NCBI GenBank assembly: GCA_025617745.1
Contig: CM046868.1
Span: 19,348,615 to 19,412,614, forward strand
Source: Heliocidaris erythrogramma
Taxonomy: Eukaryota; Echinodermata; Echinoidea; Camarodonta; Echinometridae
Direction: 5' to 3'
DNA: 64,000 nucleotides
A program made the translations under genes and the position numbers. The notes under the pieces were generated by a model that was given only the letters and a program-made list of their open reading frames with translations, was not told the origin of the DNA and did not search any database. The stretch's first letter is position 1, and each line of letters starts with the position of its first letter. Positions 37,621 to 50,277 of this stretch are shown here, piece after piece.

Positions 37621-39841
37621 ATGCCATCCTCTGGCCGTTCGTCGGGGAGCTCATCCCGCAGGAGTAGATCCAGTCACGGCCACCACCACCGTCACAGGAG
37701 AAGACACAGGCTAAGACCTAAACAGACGGAGAGGAACCTTGTGGCCTCCATCTTGGGGATGGTGGTGATAGCTGTTCTCATCTCAGCCCTGGCAGACCGC
37801 AAGTGGTTCAGGCTGCATGGTGGCAAGTGTAAACAGGAATATCTTGGAGCCTATCAATTCCTTACACCACATATTGAAAACATGGCATGTAAGTAGAATA
37901 CGTCACTGCCAGCAGATCGTACAAATATTGGAGTTTATGTTTGTGTTAGCCACATATTGACCTACTGATAGCAAGATATCAATGCAGTGTTATTCACCTA
38001 ATATTCAATTAAATCTGGTATTTAAAGGGGACCCATCTTAACAACAAAAAAGAATTTGTACACTGTATGTCGTTTAAAAAGACCTTCAAAATTGGTTCCC
38101 AAATTTATTTGAGACATTCAAATGGTTATGGATTAAAGAGCACAAGGGGACAAAATATTTGCTGTCAAGGCCAGCATAGAATTTAACTCAGAGATAAATT
38201 TCAGTGTAGAAATTATTAATAAACAACTTATCTTTAAATACGGTTAAACATAACCTTCCCTTCCAAGACTGTTGCGGAAACCTCATTATGACGACTTGAA
38301 GCTCGTTCACATATGCTGCGGTAAACCTCTGAAGAAAAAAAAAACTGGCAGTTTTTTGTGTATTGAATGAATGGCATGTGGGGATGCATGTCGCAACAAA
38401 GGTCCTACGCGTACTCACTTGTGTTATAAGATACCCTCCCCCCCTTTTTATTTTAGGTGGTTTATCGCTGCATATTTGAACGAGCCTATATTGAGAGTAA
38501 GGTTGACAGATCTTGTTTCCACTGGCTATTTTAAAACTATATTGGGCTTGGGCATCATCACAGTTAATTCATTTGTCTATTTGAAAGGAAAAAAATGAAA
38601 ATCTTTTTGGAGTCCATCGTATTTACTCCTTTTCAGTCTAAAAGGACTGCTATATATGTTATGAGTAAAGTAGTAATGTATCTTTAAATATTAATTGGGG
38701 TGCATCATGTTTCCTCCATTGCAGCCTACCAGTACTGTTTTACATCTAAAGCAGTACCGATCATGAGAGCAGTGATAGGGTTCCTGTTCTTAGGCATTGT
38801 GTCATCTCTTGTTGCTTTCTTCCTGGACACCCTAGGACCAATGCAGACACCTTTGAAGCTATGTAGAAGATTTGCCATCTCATCCATTATAACAGGTACT
38901 GTATGGGCTATAAATATTTGAACAAACTTTGAAAAGTCCTTCACAAGCCTTGAACGAGAATGTTACTGAATTCCAGAAGTCAAAGTAGTTCTTGTTTTAT
39001 TTTTGGCTTTATAGCAAAATTTGCTCCAGTTTAGTCCAATAATATGCATATTTTACCGTAAAGCGAGATACTGTCATGTGCATGGGATATTTACAAATTG
39101 TGCGAGTGGTTTAGATTTCTGAAAGTGCCATGTCGCCAAATAGTTGAATTACAACCGACACAAGACTGAATTATTGCAATTTCTTGGCATGAAAATAAAG
39201 TTCTTGTTTACAAATGGAGAAAGTTTCATCTCACAAAGTTTTCGTTTTACAGTATTTACTTAAAGATATGATTCTTACTAAGACAATATGCATACAGTAA
39301 TTATTGTGGCTGAAACACCTATTAGCATCAATGCTGAAGGGAGCATTAGCATGCAGTTCAGATTTTTTTGTGTTAAATACCTAAAAATCAACATCATGCA
39401 TTGTGATGTGTAGTATTTGTTGTAAAACCAAAGATTCCTTGATAACTGCACTTTTCCTTTCCTTTGTCTTTTCTCTCTCTCTCTACATTTCTCTCTCTCA
39501 TTTTCCTACGTTCTATCTCCCTCTCAGTGCTATTCTGCGTAGCGATTAATGGTTTCTGCTACTGGGTATCCACCTGTATTGAGGAAGAGCTCAAAGCCTA
39601 CAAGCTAGTTTCAACAAGCAAAGTCTACGTCACCTTCGAGATGGGCTACTACCTCATCGTCGTCTCGGGGGCGCTCTCCGTCGTCATAGCAGCCACCAAC
39701 CTCCTACGGCGCTACCCGCTCTACGACGAGCCACAGAGACGGGAGAGGTTGGTGGAAGACTGGGATGAACTGTTGGAGCAAGAGTTGCCGGGTTTCCCTC
39801 CCAGTACTGCCCTGACCGCACCTCCTGCTTATACCCCGTAA
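37621..39841 (+). CDS. TMEM127: transmembrane protein 127 (copy B), three coding exons
   Basis: Exons 37621-37888, 38725-38895 and 39528-39841 have the same lengths, phases and splice signals as copy A. I saw no difference in the coding sequence, so the predicted protein is the same 250 residues with four membrane segments and the C-terminal PPxY motif. Intron 3 is longer than in copy A, with about 160 extra bases at 39017-39178 and about 210 at 39251-39460; the former is bounded by a GCAA microhomology. Because copy A ends at a gap and copy B runs on into unique sequence, this is most likely the other allele and not a paralogue. If a single gene model must be kept, this copy lies on the contig that continues to LDB1. 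Confidence 0.93.
38301..38485. mobile_element. MITE in TMEM127 intron 2, copy B
   Basis: Counterpart of 13297-13475 with small indels, notably in the A run and the C run. Confidence 0.7.
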
Positions 39842-39842
39842 C

Positions 39843-40078
39843 GGCTCGTTTACATATATGATGCTTTAAACTGCTGCGGCAAAATAAAAGGCTGTTTTAC
39901 TTAATGGTAAGTGAGGGTGAGGAAAGAGTATTGGCGCATAACAAAGCCCTCTAAGCATACTCACTTATCTGTGTGTTATAAGATACTGAAATTTGAGGAT
40001 GCACGGTAAGCTTGTGTCATTTTATTTTGGCGCAGCAGATTTTTCAGATGGTTTACCGCGTCATATGTGAATGAGGCC
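39843..40078. mobile_element. MITE abutting the TMEM127 stop codon, copy B
   Basis: Counterpart of 14462-14718, 21 bases shorter because the internal tandem unit is present once. Confidence 0.65.
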
Positions 40079-41023
40079 TTAACTATTACTGTGCCAAGGG
40101 GTTTAGCTCTCTTCAAAATTTTACCAAAATGTGATCAATGCTTACTTTTCAAATGTCTGCACTTCTTTAACCATCTGTTATTTCACAAAATGTTGTGTAC
40201 AAAACTTGTAGGAAATTTACCATTTCTTATCATCCCAAACATTATTACTTTATTTGTTTACCATTGTTTAATGTTGAAATAAGGTAATATCTTTTTTAAA
40301 ATCCACAATTTTCTCTGAAATTTTCTATGGTAGCATGTATTTATAATCATATATTTAGAATGCTTGATTTATGCTCAAAATTTTGATATACATTGACAAC
40401 CATATACCTATCCTGTGGTCTAGCAGTTGGTGAATGAATATGACAAGTCTATCAGTCACATATACGTGCCATCAGCAGTGAAAGAGTTAATGGGTATGTC
40501 GTCTTTTAATGAAATACTGGACTGTGATGACGTATCTTGATTAACCCGTTGACTACTGAATTCTTTTATTTCCATACGCTTAATACACGATCCACCCGGT
40601 TCCCATAGCCAATGGGGTTAATTCAGCTGGAGAGGTTCGTAAACAGAAATATCAATTACCATTTGATGTGCTGAAATTGTCAAGTACGTACTTGACTACC
40701 CCTCCTACTCGTACTTCTTAGACAGTTGACCACAAGAGTTACAGTTGTCCCCATCCTAAAGATGTATAGTCAAAGCTGTTGAAAAAAAATGGTGACCTCT
40801 ATTTACAAACCACCTGTGTGTAGTGACCTTTTCCGATGTGTCCCCTTAGAAAATAAGCTTTCAGAACCTCTCTAGAAATACCAACTGCCTATAGAAGCCA
40901 TTTTGACCGTTTTTGTGATACCCTGTACTGATGGTACACATGGCCCCCTTAATTCTAACTCCAGACCCCAAACTGTGAGATTTTAGCGTGTGTTCATGCA
41001 TACAGAACCTATAATTTTAATCT

Positions 41024-41172
41024 GGGCACCGTCTTATAAAGAGCTACGATTGATTGCAAATAATTTGCAATTGATATCAATCACAACTCTGTACTTAAGA
41101 GATAGGAGATTGGAAATCTGGGAGAACTTGCGATCGATTCGAATCAATCACAACTCTTTTTAAGACAGGGCT
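41024..41172. mobile_element. MITE, copy B counterpart of 15657-15806
   Basis: Same GGGC-ended inverted repeats with minor changes. Confidence 0.6.
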
Positions 41173-43454
41173 CAGGACTCCATGTGAAAAAAGTTCATGT
41201 GGAGCCCAGCTGTTTAATAGTCATTTTGTCAAAGAAGATCATAGTCTGACTGTATAATGTACAGTGGGCTGGATACACTAAGCTATGAGGCTATTTTGTC
41301 ATTAGAAGTGATAAGGCTGGTTTACAAATGTATTCAAATTGGTTTGGCTTACATAATAAGACTAAAGTATGCAAACTTCATATTGTTTCTTAAGGATACT
41401 AAACCATGACAGGTGAATGGAATCGATTGGTACTGTACAGATCTTTGGGGGGAAAATTTGAATTTTGAAGACATTTGTGAACAATCCTATTACAAAACTT
41501 TACATGTAGCCAGCCTCACATGGTGCAGTTTAGTTTTTGGTGCTTTATACTACGATAAGATAAGATGTTCTCTAGCTCTATCATCATTCTGTCTGTAATC
41601 ACACAGTATGTTAGATAGAATGAAATCCAACTTCAGCTGTGTATTCTATTGTAGTGTATGAAAAACTCTGCTCCATGTGGGGATGGCTGCATTTGTTACA
41701 GTACTACATTTTGATATTGTGGCACAGATAAAATGTTAATTTATCATATTGATCTCTTATTGTCTATTGGCTTATAAAATAAGCATGTGGATGTTTGTAA
41801 TATTCTCTTTCTCTCACATGGGAATATGTTTTTGTAGTACAATTGGTATATTGCAGCATTGACAGAAGATAAGAATCGTTCTGTGAATGTTTGTTTATGT
41901 GGTGATCAACGACATATTTATAATTGACTGCATGATTTTCATGCATTTATCTTTTACCAAGCATATACGTATTACTGGTCAGCTATGTATGGTCATTGGG
42001 GTTGCTCTTTGTGATCTATGATACAATATATATGACTTGATGCATCAATATATGTCATGATTGTATTCTCCCACTATTATTACATATTAGATGAAATATA
42101 TTGCCATGGTTTTCTAACATGCCTGTTTATCACTGTTACTCTTGCTGTGTTTCATTTGCAATTTGTATATATGCCAAATTCCAAAAGCTGTTTTACAGGT
42201 AAGCTTTGTAAAATGATTGTAATTGATAATTCTAGGTGGATGGAAAATATTGATTTACATGATTTATAAGTGCACTTGGTTGGTTACCTATCCACTGCTA
42301 TATTCACTCCATCACTTCATTTCTTTTTGCATGGTTTATAAGTATCCCTTCTAAAGAGCAGTGCGGTGATGTCTAAAATAATACTGTATTTGAAAAATAT
42401 AAAATCTGCTTTCCTTTCTGATGTCAAGATACATGTAGTTTATGTAGTGTGTATATTCAAGCTCGTAGATTAATTGAACGGTTGTACTTATCTTACATAA
42501 AATTCTTCATTCATGAATGTGTGGGGGGGGGGGGTGGGGGTCTTCTTAAATTTGTCATGTTATATGCATGTGCATGATTATATGAAGGCATATATACAAC
42601 TCATTGGAAAGATTAAGTGGAAATATGTGTACTAAATTAAGAGATTGACTTCATTTTTTTATGTATTTGATTGTTAACACTAGTCCAAAGAATTTCATAT
42701 CAAGTTAGCATATATTAATTCAAAGATTTGTTTTAAGGTATTTGCACTACAATTGTGAATAGATGTAAGATATTGATACTTACGTTGTGTGATTTATATA
42801 TCACGGAATCACAAAGAATATGTAGTTTAATAATATCCTTGAAGTACTCCTTGTAATGTATGTGTATATATATATGCACAGTTTCTTAATGATGAACGTG
42901 GCTTTAAGAATTTGCAATATGATATAGTTTGAAGGAACACTTTCTTCCACAACAATCACTCTGGACTTTGGAACCAGCAATCAAAAAGACAGCAAAGACG
43001 AGTGGAAAAGTTTGTGTTAATCCACAAAGAGAAAGCAGTGTTCAATGCTTTTTTTTTATGAAGAGAATAATATATGTTGTATTATACTTTTGTTGTTGTA
43101 AATAATTATGAGAAGAGATGTCTATATGTAAACAAGTGTAATACATTATGTAGGTTTAGGTAGAAATAGAAACTAGAAATGAATTTCCTTTGTGTCACGA
43201 AGTAATATTTAGGAAAGTTAAATGATTTACATGATTTCAAGGCATACGTACATCTAATATCTGCAAATATTTACAGTGAGAAATTGTGTTGAACAAATTT
43301 GTTACGACATGTAAATTTGGTAAATAACTTTGTATTTTCCATTGCATGTTCTACCTAACTAGAAAGCATTTCCATTGCCATATACTCATAAATGTATTCA
43401 AGGCTTTTTTATCCTGGTTTTGCATAAATGTATTAGCATATAAGTAGGCTTAAA

Positions 43455-43664
43455 GGGCCAGTCCCACATGACCAATAACTAGAAAATTTAACTATCCTGG
43501 TATTTGAAAGACCACACCTTCACGGTGCTAAAAGCTTATTAGCCTACATCTGAGAGATAGGATCTGCAACATCAACATCCAATACTTTTTCAACCTAAAC
43601 TTTAGGAGACTATTATCGTTATGATTGTTATAATTATTATAATTATTAAAGTGGGACAAGGCCC
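43455..43664. mobile_element. probable MITE, copy B counterpart of 18076-18298
   Basis: Same GGGCCAGTCCCAC left end; slightly shorter through internal indels. Confidence 0.45.
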
Positions 43665-43785
43665 ATAAGTACGCATTACTCAGAAAATCTTTTTTACCTG
43701 GAGGAAGATTTGTTACCGTAATGAGTACATGTATATAGCAATAAGACACAGAATTACAGGTATTTTTTTTTTCTTCTAGAATATA

Positions 43786-44544
43786 CACTAAAGGAAAAAA
43801 GAAACTTATAAAAGTTCAAGAGATCACCAAATTAAATTCTCTGCATGGAAATGTACCAAATTTGGATATAATGTTGATTCAATGCATGGCTTTAAATGAC
43901 AGTCAATAACAAAAAGTTTTCTTCAATGCCACAAAAGAAATGTGCACTGAAGCAAAGGACTCTCTAATCCCCAAGTCACAAAGACAAACTGCAGCCTTGT
44001 ACACCATATGCATGTCAATGAATGAAACAAAAGAATTTCAAAAGGGATTTGCACCCCTCGAGCAAGAGGATATTGATGTTCTGCCATGGTGCGCCCGTTC
44101 ACCAGACCTTTCCCCAATTGAACATCTCTGGGAAGAGCTTGGTCGACGTGTGTCAACCCATCAATCAACCCATCAATAGGGAGACGCTCATTGCAGCACT
44201 GCAAGAGGAATGGAACAATGTTCCCCAGGCTACCATCGCGAATCTGATCGGAAGCATGCGAAGACGGTGTACAGCTTGCCAGCAAGCTAGAGGTGGACAT
44301 ACTGGCTATTAATCTGTTTGGATATGAACTTGCAAATCCCTTTTGAAATTCTTTTGTTTCATTCATTGACATGCATATGTCAGTGCACATTTCTTTTGTG
44401 GCATTGAAGAAAACTTTTTGTTATTGACTGTCATTTAAAGCCATGCATTGAATCAACATTATATCCAAATTTGGTACATTTCCATGCAGAGAATTTAATT
44501 TGGTGATCTCTTGAACTTTTATAAGTTTCTTTTTTCCTTTAGTG
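43786..44544. mobile_element. Tc1/mariner-type element with long inverted repeats, copy B only
   Basis: Inserted at a TA (43784-43785 and 44545-44546), absent from copy A, which reads GAATATATATGTC at the site. Ends begin CACTAAAGGAAAAAAGAAAC. The right inverted repeat is about 215 bases (44331-44544). The left one is almost identical but contains about 64 extra bases (near 43953-44016). Between them is a transposase remnant. The close match of the two arms and the presence/absence polymorphism point to recent movement, presumably driven by a full-length element elsewhere. Confidence 0.9.
44049..44312 (+). pseudogene. Tc1/mariner transposase C-terminal remnant, frameshifted
   Basis: The first frame encodes DVLPWCARSPDLSPIEHLWE, the block around the third catalytic acidic residue (the E of PIEHLW) of Tc1-like DDE transposases. 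Near 44150-44178 the repeated CAATCAACCCATCAAT shifts the frame. The second frame continues with RETLIAALQEEWNNVP and IGSMRRRC, typical of the C-terminus. The N-terminal DNA-binding domain and the first two catalytic Asp residues are missing. It cannot encode an active enzyme, and only the inverted repeats could still be mobilised in trans. Confidence 0.88.
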
Positions 44545-45394
44545 TATATGTCTTAATAATTATTATAATTAGTTACATTGTAGATACTTGACATGGAATG
44601 GATACCTGTAGATAAGTAAAGACTCATGACAATATGATAGAGGTAAAGCCCTCCCCCTTTTTTGTGAAGATTTAATTCTAAACCAATGATTAATTTTGTA
44701 TTTGACAATCCTTACGTTTCCCTTGGACTGGTTTTATTTTGAAAATTAAATTTATAGTCTTGGTATCGTGACATACATGTACATCAGAAATTTATTCTTT
44801 TTCTGGTCACTACTATACTGACAGCAATTTGTAATATTTTTGTCAATAAATTGGGGAATAGGGTTTTGTATTGGAATAAAATGGGGTAAAAATTTCATAA
44901 GTTCACATGCAGTTGTTTTTAAAATGCCATTTTTATTTTATTTTTTAGGGGAAGGGTTGAACAGAGCTCATTTGATAAAATATTACCACTAAAAGGCATA
45001 ATCAGGGAAATTAGATTAATCGTAACTTTTATTTGCTTTGTAGATTTGAATTGAAGGTGGATGGCTTTGTTTATTGTATGGAAGTTTTATAATGAATTTC
45101 AAGAAAAGGAATAAATAATTTGATATCCAACAAACAAGCTCTTGTGTCGATATGTTCTGTGTATGAATGGAATTATGCCGAATTGAGATAAGAGTACGAT
45201 GCAACTGTAGGTTTGTGTAAAGATTTGGCAATTATCTGGAAAATTCTTTTCTGCCTTTACCAATTCTATATCAGGCCTTCATTGATCAAATATTATTGAG
45301 CATACATTTTCTTCTATCCCATATAAATTAACAGTACATACCTATGTATATAATATCAGAATATTGAGCACGTCTCATTTTTACATCTTAGAAA

Positions 45395-46797
45395 ACTAAG
45401 GATTCAATCCGAAGTTGATAATTTTAGATAAGATAATTTTATGTGAATGCAGAAAAATGAGGAAAATAGAATGGTGAAAGTATGAATGAAATCCTACAAG
45501 GAATAAGAAAGTTATGGGTGTTAAAAAAATGAGATCACTTAATGTATGCCAGTCTCAAATTGGCAATTTGGTGACTCAATTATGACATATTAGTGGTCAA
45601 CTCTCGCGTTTGTCATTAATTTGCAGTTTCCTCAAGTGCTTTTCCTCTCCGGACAGTACTCAAAATATATTGTAGATAGCATATTTTCATAGGTCCTCAT
45701 AAAAGAAAAAGATTCTACCTAGTAATACATTGTAAAAATAAATGACATTTTAGTATTTTTGTGTGTTGGAGTAAATGGGGGAGTTGTCCGCCACCACTAC
45801 ATCTTAGTGACAATACCGATTCGGCCAATTTGAAATTCCAATATGTATAGTGATTACAACTTTCAAAAATTTGTAACTTTCTTATTGCTTGTCCAATTAA
45901 TTTGAAACTTTCAATAATCTGCTGTCTGATTTTTCTTCTTTCTTTCAGAACAACTTACAATTAAAGGAGAATGAAACTCCTCAACAAACAGTTGATAATC
46001 ATGTGGAAAATTGGTAGCCTGTTCAAAATATCTTGAAAATACATGTACTCCTATTTGATTACTCAATAAGGAGAACAATCTCTAAAGTTTGCAGATTCCT
46101 TGCTAGATATTATCCCATGGGGGCTGCCATTTTGAAAAACTGATGTCATATGAGTACATGTCCATTTACCTGCACACAATGGATATGATGTTGCATATTG
46201 AATAGCTATTGTACAACTAAAGCCAACCAATGCAAAATAGCAGCCATCTTGGTACTCCCATTGTCTCGCACAGGTGATATCTAAGAGCAGTTGTAGGTCT
46301 TTGTCACTTCTTTGAAGAATTGACAAACCTTTGTCCGACCCAAACAACAACTTGTTGCATGCCAAATCCTGCTTAAACGAAAGAAACAGCTGAACCAAAT
46401 ATCTTGACACAAATAGGTTACATGACAGGGTAAAACTATCTTCATTTGAATGTACATGTACATGACTACAAAAATGCTTTACATGTATTATGAGAAAATC
46501 CAGTGTCATGCATTCCACAGGTGATCATGAGTGTTATTGTAGCTAGTGTATGGGTCAGTGGGTATCGCACAAATAGAACTGCTCCGACATTACTTTGTAA
46601 AGAAATTGGCAGCCCCCATGGGATATTGTCTAGCAAGGAAACTGAAACTTTTTGAGACACTGTTATCCTTCTTGAATAATCAATTAATTAATTAAGAGTA
46701 ATTTCAAGATATTTGTAATAGGCTGACAATTATCTACATGACTGTAGGTTAATGTTTATTACCTGTCACTCCCCTTTAAGATTGGACTTCCCTTCAA
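45395..46797. mobile_element. MITE family 1 member, copy B (one insertion)
   Basis: Counterpart of 19299-21006 but without the TIR element at 19804-20123. It still contains the TTAA fold-back element. Confidence 0.6.
45961..46779. mobile_element. TTAA fold-back element, copy B
   Basis: Counterpart of 20187-20988 with several small indels, for example extra GTGTTATT near 46529 and an extra AATTAATT near 46684. Confidence 0.75.
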
Positions 46798-48085
46798 ACC
46801 ATTCACTGACTAAAGAAAAAAAACAAGGAGAATAAAATATTGTATATCCAAGTCCAAATTTATTATTGATATGAAATACTGAGATCAATTCTCTTCTTAT
46901 ACACTGCAGCAGAGAATAGAGATTATTGATACTACAGGGGTCATGACCTCGTCACTTGGGGTCACGACCTTTCATTCTTTTGTACAAACTTGTATGCTAT
47001 CCATATGTACATACACATAGTCCTGCAATCAACAATAGACATCCCAATGCAATACCACTGTCCGTCACCCATTGCCGCTCATGGACAATTTTGAAACACA
47101 AGACATGAAAAAGTTACATCATATCATGTGAAAAGTCAGAAGGGCATAAACTAATGTCTTCTAATACAGAGTTAACGCCTTTCTGGCTCTTAGCAGAAGA
47201 TTCGCAGAAAGGAGTCTCTTTGTTGGATGCAGGATTGAGTTCTAGGGACTTTCCCTGTCGGTCAAAACCAGTCAAACACATAGTCCTAATAAATAATACC
47301 AGGTCGTTAGAAACACAGAATCTATCCCATCTCATCCCACCCACCCACCTGCACACTGCATATCACACACATCGTTACCACGTTCTTCCAAATTACACCT
47401 CAAAATTCGGTGTTGATTCTAGAGGGTCCGGGAGCGGAGGCCATAACTTAGTGTAACTGATGCTAATGCCAAATTTGACTAATAATAATTTGAAAGGTAT
47501 CAGTTAACTCATTGAGTAAAAATGAAAATGGTTTAATCGTGCATAAATTGAAAGAGCATATTGAAAAGTTAGGTAAGAAGGTTATCATTCAGTGTATCAT
47601 AAGAGAAATTGATCTCACCTTTTTTTCTCAATGTGTTTAATGAATAGAATCTTTTGGGTGGGATTCCAAATATATCTACAAATGTAGTCAAGTGAAATTC
47701 ACAATACTGCCTAATTTCATTTGAGAGGGGATTTTTTTTCTATAGATGTTTTCTTTATTATCTTGACACCCCATAAAATATGAATGCATGTTTTTGTCAC
47801 TGTCACATAGAGTGTTGAATAGTACATTTAAGGCAGGCCTAAACTTAAGTGGGAATTGGGCCTCTTTAGAAAGTTTTATAAAAGAAAGAAAATTAAGGAA
47901 GGGGAAAGAAAAATGAGATGGGTAGAAGAAAAAAAAAATGGGATTTTTTTGTTTTTGTGAGAAAATTATTTGCATGGAAAATGTCTGATAATATCAAGGT
48001 ATCAAGTTATTCTACCAGTTTTATCTTTATTAATCATTAATTGAAATGTCATTCTTTATGAATCAAATGTTTTTCCTTGACAAAA

Positions 48086-48432
48086 TGGACAACAAATTTG
48101 GGTTCTACAATGCAAATGTACGACGAAGGGTAACGATAAGCAAAATCTGATTTTGCTCTGTGTGTTGGGGTTCCATTTTGATAAATAATCAAAATATAAA
48201 GCTTGAAATGTTACTTCTAATAAGCGATAGTGTATGCATTCACTTTGAAAAGGATGCACACAAGACCAAGTCCCATTTGGGTTCTGTGTGCATTTTTTAA
48301 ATATTGTATCCTTTATTTCCTTCATGCTTCAGTCAACCCATAGAATGCCAGGTCAAGTTTTTGGAAATTTATTCTATATATTTTGTTTCTAAACAAAAAT
48401 CATTTTTTATGTGCTTGATAACCTTTAAACCT
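48086..48432. mobile_element. diverged MITE, copy B counterpart of 22290-22636
   Basis: Near-identical to the copy A sequence; same relation to the element at 49237-49611. Confidence 0.45.
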
Positions 48433-49236
48433 CCCCTTATACATGTAGCACTGACAGAATTAAGAGGATGTAACCATTGGGCAGATATACATGTACAAGT
48501 ACATATTTTAGTAAAATAAAAATCACTTGGAACAATGTATACAGATGATAATAATAAATGATGCCCATCCTATTATACCAGCAATGATAAAAAAGAAGAC
48601 ACTAGAGCTTCTGTTAGTGCCACATGAATCTTAGTCTTCATTACCATTAATGAATCAATATCAACAAGAATAAATAAAGAAATAAAGCACACAATAACAG
48701 GAAAAGCTATACAATAATGAATAACGATTTTAAAAAATGATATGAAACAATGATTCCTGATTCAGTTTTACAATCCATGATTCCCCTCTACTAAGACACA
48801 ATACAATACCTTTCAATATAGCTCTAGACATTCTTCATTCTATCCAACATCCTAAACTCTGTAGAACAATTCTATTACGACAAGGAAAGACCCATCATGT
48901 TTTGCCAACGTCGGGACCATCACCGTATTTCATCTCGACAAAAATAAAACTCCCACTGAAAAAAAGAACACCCCTCTCTATACATTACGTACGGGCAGTG
49001 CACCATGATGAACATAAAATGCACTATACACAAACACTTGTATACCTAAACACAAGAAAAAAACACACCTGATATGTACAAATACAGTGATTTGAGTAAC
49101 AATAAATATCCAGGATGTATCATCAAAAAACACCAAACATGGGGGAGAAGATACTTAGAATGAAGAGGAAGAAAGGGAGGGAGAAATAAAATAATAATGC
49201 TGATTTCTTATTTTCAAAGGTACTATTTAACTATAA

Positions 49237-49611
49237 TTAAAGTGTACCAATCACAAAAAAATATTTTGCTCCGTACATAAGGGGTTCCATATCGTTATAC
49301 TATAATCAAAATATTAGCTTTATAAGTTGATTCTATCGAGATATTGTAAGTTGAAATACACTCCCAATAAACAACACGACGACTTGTGAGAAGCGACTAG
49401 TCGACACAATGGTACGCGCTCGCATAATATAATTGCCCGCGCGGAACTGAACTGGGAGATGGGTTCCACGCGAGGGGTTTTATGTTTTCTTTCATTTTCT
49501 TCATACTCCTTAACCGTTAACCCATAGAAGGTTAGGTAAAGTGTTTTGAGGTTGGTTTTATACATTCTAGCTATACACAAATAATTTTTTAAAGTCATTG
49601 GTACACTTTAA
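49237..49611. mobile_element. 375-bp TTAA MITE (TTAAAGTGTACCAAT ends)
   Basis: The ends TTAAAGTGTACCAAT and ATTGGTACACTTTAA are a perfect 15-bp inverted repeat with TTAA at the edge. The interior is locally CpG-rich (GTACGCGCTCGC, GCCCGCGCGG). It shares blocks with 22290-22636. Confidence 0.75.
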
Positions 49612-50214
49612 AGCTTTCATATGTGGTTGACTTATGCAATTTTTCCATTTCCTAGAATGTTGGATGAAGCATAGTTTATGCTTCAAGCAAAATGAATGAC
49701 ATTTTGTTAAGGCGAGACTAGCTCTCTCGTTTTCTGCGAATGTTTGGTAAAGTTAGGAAACCTGTCATCAACAAATTTAAAGGTAAAGTACATATATTGT
49801 ACTTCGTGCTGATTGTTTTTGATGGCCTTGCAGAATAATTAGAGAGAATATGCTTTGTAAGATATTACACCAGTACGTATCTTTAGGACAATTAAAACAA
49901 CAAAAACAACTAAGTACCATTTATTGTTGTTGTTGTTGTTGTAAATATGACATGAAACAAGGGTGGGAACGACTTATAATTCTCAGTGGTAATATAGTTG
50001 CCGACTCATTTTCGTTTCTCTTCATATATCTACAAAGTATACAAGAATTCTCTAATCTTATCTCCAAAATATACTAGCCCGATGACAGGATTCTTTTGTC
50101 ACAGATCCAATAGCTCTTTTAGGCTGTACATATTCTCAGCTTTGTAAACGTTTCAAGGACTTATTAAGAGGTGCTCTGTATACTTTCCATCCTCCCCCTC
50201 AAAGAAAGTAGAGG

Positions 50215-50218
<4 letters not shown>

Positions 50219-50277
<59 letters not shown>
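50219..50277 (+). repeat. (GA)n microsatellite
   Basis: Nearly pure GA for almost 60 bases. Long Ser/Leu frames on the other strand are artefacts. Confidence 0.9.

Larger units (their letters stand above)
23869..48911 (+). repeat. copy B of the large direct duplication (probable allelic contig)
   Basis: Matches 4304-23115 throughout. Copy B is longer mainly because of the 24596-29951 segment, the transposon at 43786-44544, about 160 and 210 extra bases in TMEM127 intron 3, and about 45 extra bases near 37067-37112. Copy A has its own extra element at 19804-20123. Beyond 48911 copy B continues into the LDB1 region without a break. Confidence 0.95.

Noticed and set aside
43923..44390. 155-residue minus-strand frame in the Tc1/mariner element
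   Set aside because: It runs antisense through the inverted repeats and the real transposase remnant, and has no domain of its own.
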